A stretch of DNA of 8,914 bases from Elusimicrobiota bacterium (GTDB lineage Bacteria; CG03; SLGR01): positions 1-8,914 of the forward strand of contig JAAZFS010000165.1 of assembly GCA_012511615.1 (NCBI GenBank), read 5' to 3'. The notes under the pieces are model-generated. The model did not search any database and had not been told where the DNA came from. It was given only the letters and a program-made list of their open reading frames with translations. A program made the translations under genes and the position numbers. Shown piece after piece: positions 7,488 through 8,914 of this stretch. The first letter of the stretch is position 1. Each line of letters begins with the position of its first letter.

Positions 7488-8351
7488 ATGAAGGTTAGTA
7501 AAAGCATTGATGGCGGGAGTTTGACCGGTTACGGTTGCGGTGGCAGGGTTGATAAATTGATTGAGGTTGAAACTCGTCAGGAGCTGTCCCAGATATTTAA
7601 GGAATCAGCAAAGAGGGGGGATGAAGTAAGTGTAATTGGTGGCGGTTATAACACTTTAATCGGGCCTGGAGGTGTTAGGGGTATTTTACTAAAATTAGCA
7701 GGCGAGTTTTCATTGATAAAGGTAAATGGTGAGAATTTGATTGCTGGAGCAGGTGCCCGAAATTCCGAATTAATAGCTGTAGCAGTGGATAGTGGACTTA
7801 GTGGAGTTGAATTTTTGTCTGGCATACCAGGCACGGTAGGGGGGACGGTAAGGGGGAATGCCGGATCTGGACAAGAGTCCGTTGGCGGAAGACTAGTTGA
7901 GATAGAGTGTTTTGATGGAGAAAAGTTTATAAGGCTCACAGATTTAAAGAACTCTTTTTCGTATAGAAAATTTAATCTACCTTCTGGATATCTTATAACA
8001 GAGGCAGTCTTTTCACTAGACAAAAGTTCTCCAGAAATAGTGGGAAATGATATAGCTTCAAGGATTGCCAATAAAAAAAAGACACAACCTTTTGGACAAA
8101 ACTGTGGCTCGGTTTTTAAAAATCCACCAGATTCTTCAGCTTGGGAATTAATAGATGCTGCTGGATTTAGGGGATATTCGATGGGTGGAGCCAGGGTGTC
8201 GGAAAAACACACAAATTTCATTGAATGCCTACCGGGTGCCAATGAGAAAGATATATGGAACTTGATTAAACTAATAAGAAAAAAAGTTTATGATCAGTGT
8301 GGAATAAAGTTAAGTTTGGAAATACAACTATTGGGAGAAGGATTTGATTGA
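7488..8351 (+). CDS. murB: UDP-N-acetylenolpyruvoylglucosamine reductase MurB, type II
   Basis: MurB is the FAD-dependent cytoplasmic reductase that uses NADPH to turn UDP-GlcNAc-enolpyruvate into UDP-MurNAc. The 287-residue product carries the FAD-binding segment IGGGYNTL (50-57), where the family usually reads GxGSNLL, then GIPGTVGGTVRGNAG (112-126), SFSYRK (156-161), NCGSVFKNP (205-213) with the proton-donating Ser208, and a C-terminal Glu278 aligning with catalytic Glu325 of E. coli. The size, about 55 residues below E. coli MurB, and the short stretch after SFSYR indicate a type II enzyme. The TGYGCGG segment (13-19) replaces the usual TxxxIGG motif. The ATG lies five bases after murC, the only true gap in the window, and has only a weak AGAG nearby. 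The gene overlaps ddl by eight bases. The substitutions make cofactor binding worth checking, but the catalytic set is intact. Confidence 0.95.
   Translation: MKVSKSIDGGSLTGYGCGGRVDKLIEVETRQELSQIFKESAKRGDEVSVIGGGYNTLIGPGGVRGILLKLAGEFSLIKVNGENLIAGAGARNSELIAVAVDSGLSGVEFLSGIPGTVGGTVRGNAGSGQESVGGRLVEIECFDGEKFIRLTDLKNSFSYRKFNLPSGYLITEAVFSLDKSSPEIVGNDIASRIANKKKTQPFGQNCGSVFKNPPDSSAWELIDAAGFRGYSMGGARVSEKHTNFIECLPGANEKDIWNLIKLIRKKVYDQCGIKLSLEIQLLGEGFD
8333..8342 (+). promoter_or_regulatory. Shine-Dalgarno site deciding the ddl TTG start
   Basis: GGGAGAAGGA lies just upstream of the TTG at 8344, with GGAG six bases away. No ATG or GTG is available in this frame at the expected N-terminus, so this strong site supports the TTG as the ddl start. 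Confidence 0.75.
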
Positions 8352-8914
8352 AAAAATTGCTCTTATAACTGGTGGCGATTCTGCTGAGCGTGAAGTAGCT
8401 TTAAATACAGCATCAAGTATTGAGAAATCTTTACTAGAGATGGGTTTATCCTATGAATTAATCATGGCTGATAAGGATATGCCCTCCCGTTTATTAGAAC
8501 AAGATTTCTCTCTTGCTTTCCTTGCTCTTCACGGGGGGCGTGGTGAGGATGGTTCCTTGCAGGGGTTCTGTGAAGTACTTGGTATCCCTTATACAGGAAG
8601 CGGTGTGTTTTCATCTGCAATATGTATGAATAAGACTGCCAGTAAAGCTTTTCTAAAGGAAGCAGGGCTGGATACTCCCAAATGGCAGAATCTGGAATCA
8701 CCAAAAGATTTGGCCCTAGATTTTCCACTGGTGATAAAGCCAGTCTATGGGGGCTCATCTGTTGCCACAAGTGTCCTAAGAAGCTCCAAAGGACTAGAGG
8801 AGGCCTTTGAGGCAGCGAAAAGAGAGTATGGTTCGTCTGTCATGGCTGAGGAATATATACCCGGAAGAGAGATTACTGTAGGTGTGATTGATGGAGAACC
8901 GCTCCCTGCTCTTG
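8344..8914 (+). CDS. ddl: D-alanine--D-alanine ligase Ddl, N-terminal part (3' end outside window)
   Basis: Ddl is the cytoplasmic ATP-grasp ligase that makes the D-Ala-D-Ala dipeptide used by MurF. The window holds 190 codons, covering the N-terminal domain and part of the central ATP-grasp domain. Motifs seen are TGGDSAEREVAL (9-20) with Glu15 of the catalytic triad, LHGGRGEDGSLQG (62-74), GIPYTGSG (80-87), the MNKTASK segment (95-101, normally MDKxxxK), FPLVIKPVYGGSSVATS (127-143) with the ATP-binding Lys132 and Ser138, and EEYIPGREITVGV (169-181). The family loop is usually EGSSVG; here it reads GGSSVA. The start is a TTG inside the murB 3' end, backed by a strong Shine-Dalgarno site. The omega-loop Tyr/Phe that separates D-Ala from D-lactate specificity lies beyond the edge. 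ftsQ, ftsA and ftsZ may follow, by analogy with other dcw clusters. Confidence 0.95.
   Translation, partial: MIEKIALITGGDSAEREVALNTASSIEKSLLEMGLSYELIMADKDMPSRLLEQDFSLAFLALHGGRGEDGSLQGFCEVLGIPYTGSGVFSSAICMNKTASKAFLKEAGLDTPKWQNLESPKDLALDFPLVIKPVYGGSSVATSVLRSSKGLEEAFEAAKREYGSSVMAEEYIPGREITVGVIDGEPLPAL

Noticed and set aside
8073..8080. A8 run in murB, with similar A8 in murD (3378-3385) and T8 in murG (5128-5135)
   Set aside because: Such runs are ordinary for lysine- and phenylalanine-rich stretches in AT-leaning genes, and the frames are intact.
7646..8242. Long minus-strand open frame (198 codons) antisense to murB
   Set aside because: It lies wholly inside an intact murB with all its motifs, shows no recognisable domain, and looks like a shadow of the coding strand.
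8462..8770. Minus-strand frame antisense to ddl
   Set aside because: ddl is clearly coding on the plus strand here with strong family motifs. The antisense product resembles nothing.

Overview
The window lies entirely inside a division and cell wall (dcw) cluster on the + strand. It holds the 3' end of murE, then complete murF, mraY, murD, ftsW, murG, murC and murB, and the 5' part of ddl, which runs off the right edge. All nine reading frames are open and carry the key motifs expected of their families. I saw no RNA gene, mobile element, CRISPR array, intrinsic terminator or minus-strand gene.

Organism: base composition is moderately AT-rich by eye. The gene order murE-murF-mraY-murD-ftsW-murG-murC-murB-ddl, with murB between murC and ddl, is found in several diderm groups (for example Alphaproteobacteria, and PVC-related or other deep-branching phyla). 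MurB is short and of the type II form, and MurG has the GGTGGHIYPA form. These do not look proteobacterial to me, so I lean towards an uncultured Omnitrophota/PVC-like or similar diderm, with low confidence. The MurE C-terminus keeps the Gly and Glu linked to meso-diaminopimelate use, which fits DAP-type peptidoglycan.

Layout: murE 3' end (1-187), murF (187-1524), mraY (1524-2609), murD (2606-3943), ftsW (3901-5028), murG (5025-6131), murC (6124-7482), murB (7488-8351), ddl 5' part (8344-8914). Every junction but one overlaps, by 1, 1, 4, 43, 4, 8 and 8 nt. The exception is the 5-nt gap between murC and murB, so only five bases of the window are non-coding. This points to one polycistronic message with extensive translational coupling. 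No stretch over 300 bases lacks a gene.

How the genes work together: MurB and MurC turn UDP-GlcNAc-enolpyruvate into UDP-MurNAc-L-Ala. MurD, MurE and MurF add D-Glu, the diamino acid and D-Ala-D-Ala, the last made by Ddl. MraY moves the phospho-MurNAc-pentapeptide onto undecaprenyl phosphate to give lipid I, and MurG adds GlcNAc to give lipid II. FtsW, a SEDS glycosyltransferase, polymerises lipid II at the septum. The window therefore encodes nearly the whole route from UDP-MurNAc precursors to septal glycan.

I did not find a previously undescribed system. The points worth a second look are small: residue changes at usually conserved positions in several enzymes, the 43-nt murD/ftsW overlap, a G8 tract early in murF, a hairpin in the murE 3' end, and strong Shine-Dalgarno sites in front of the two non-ATG starts.
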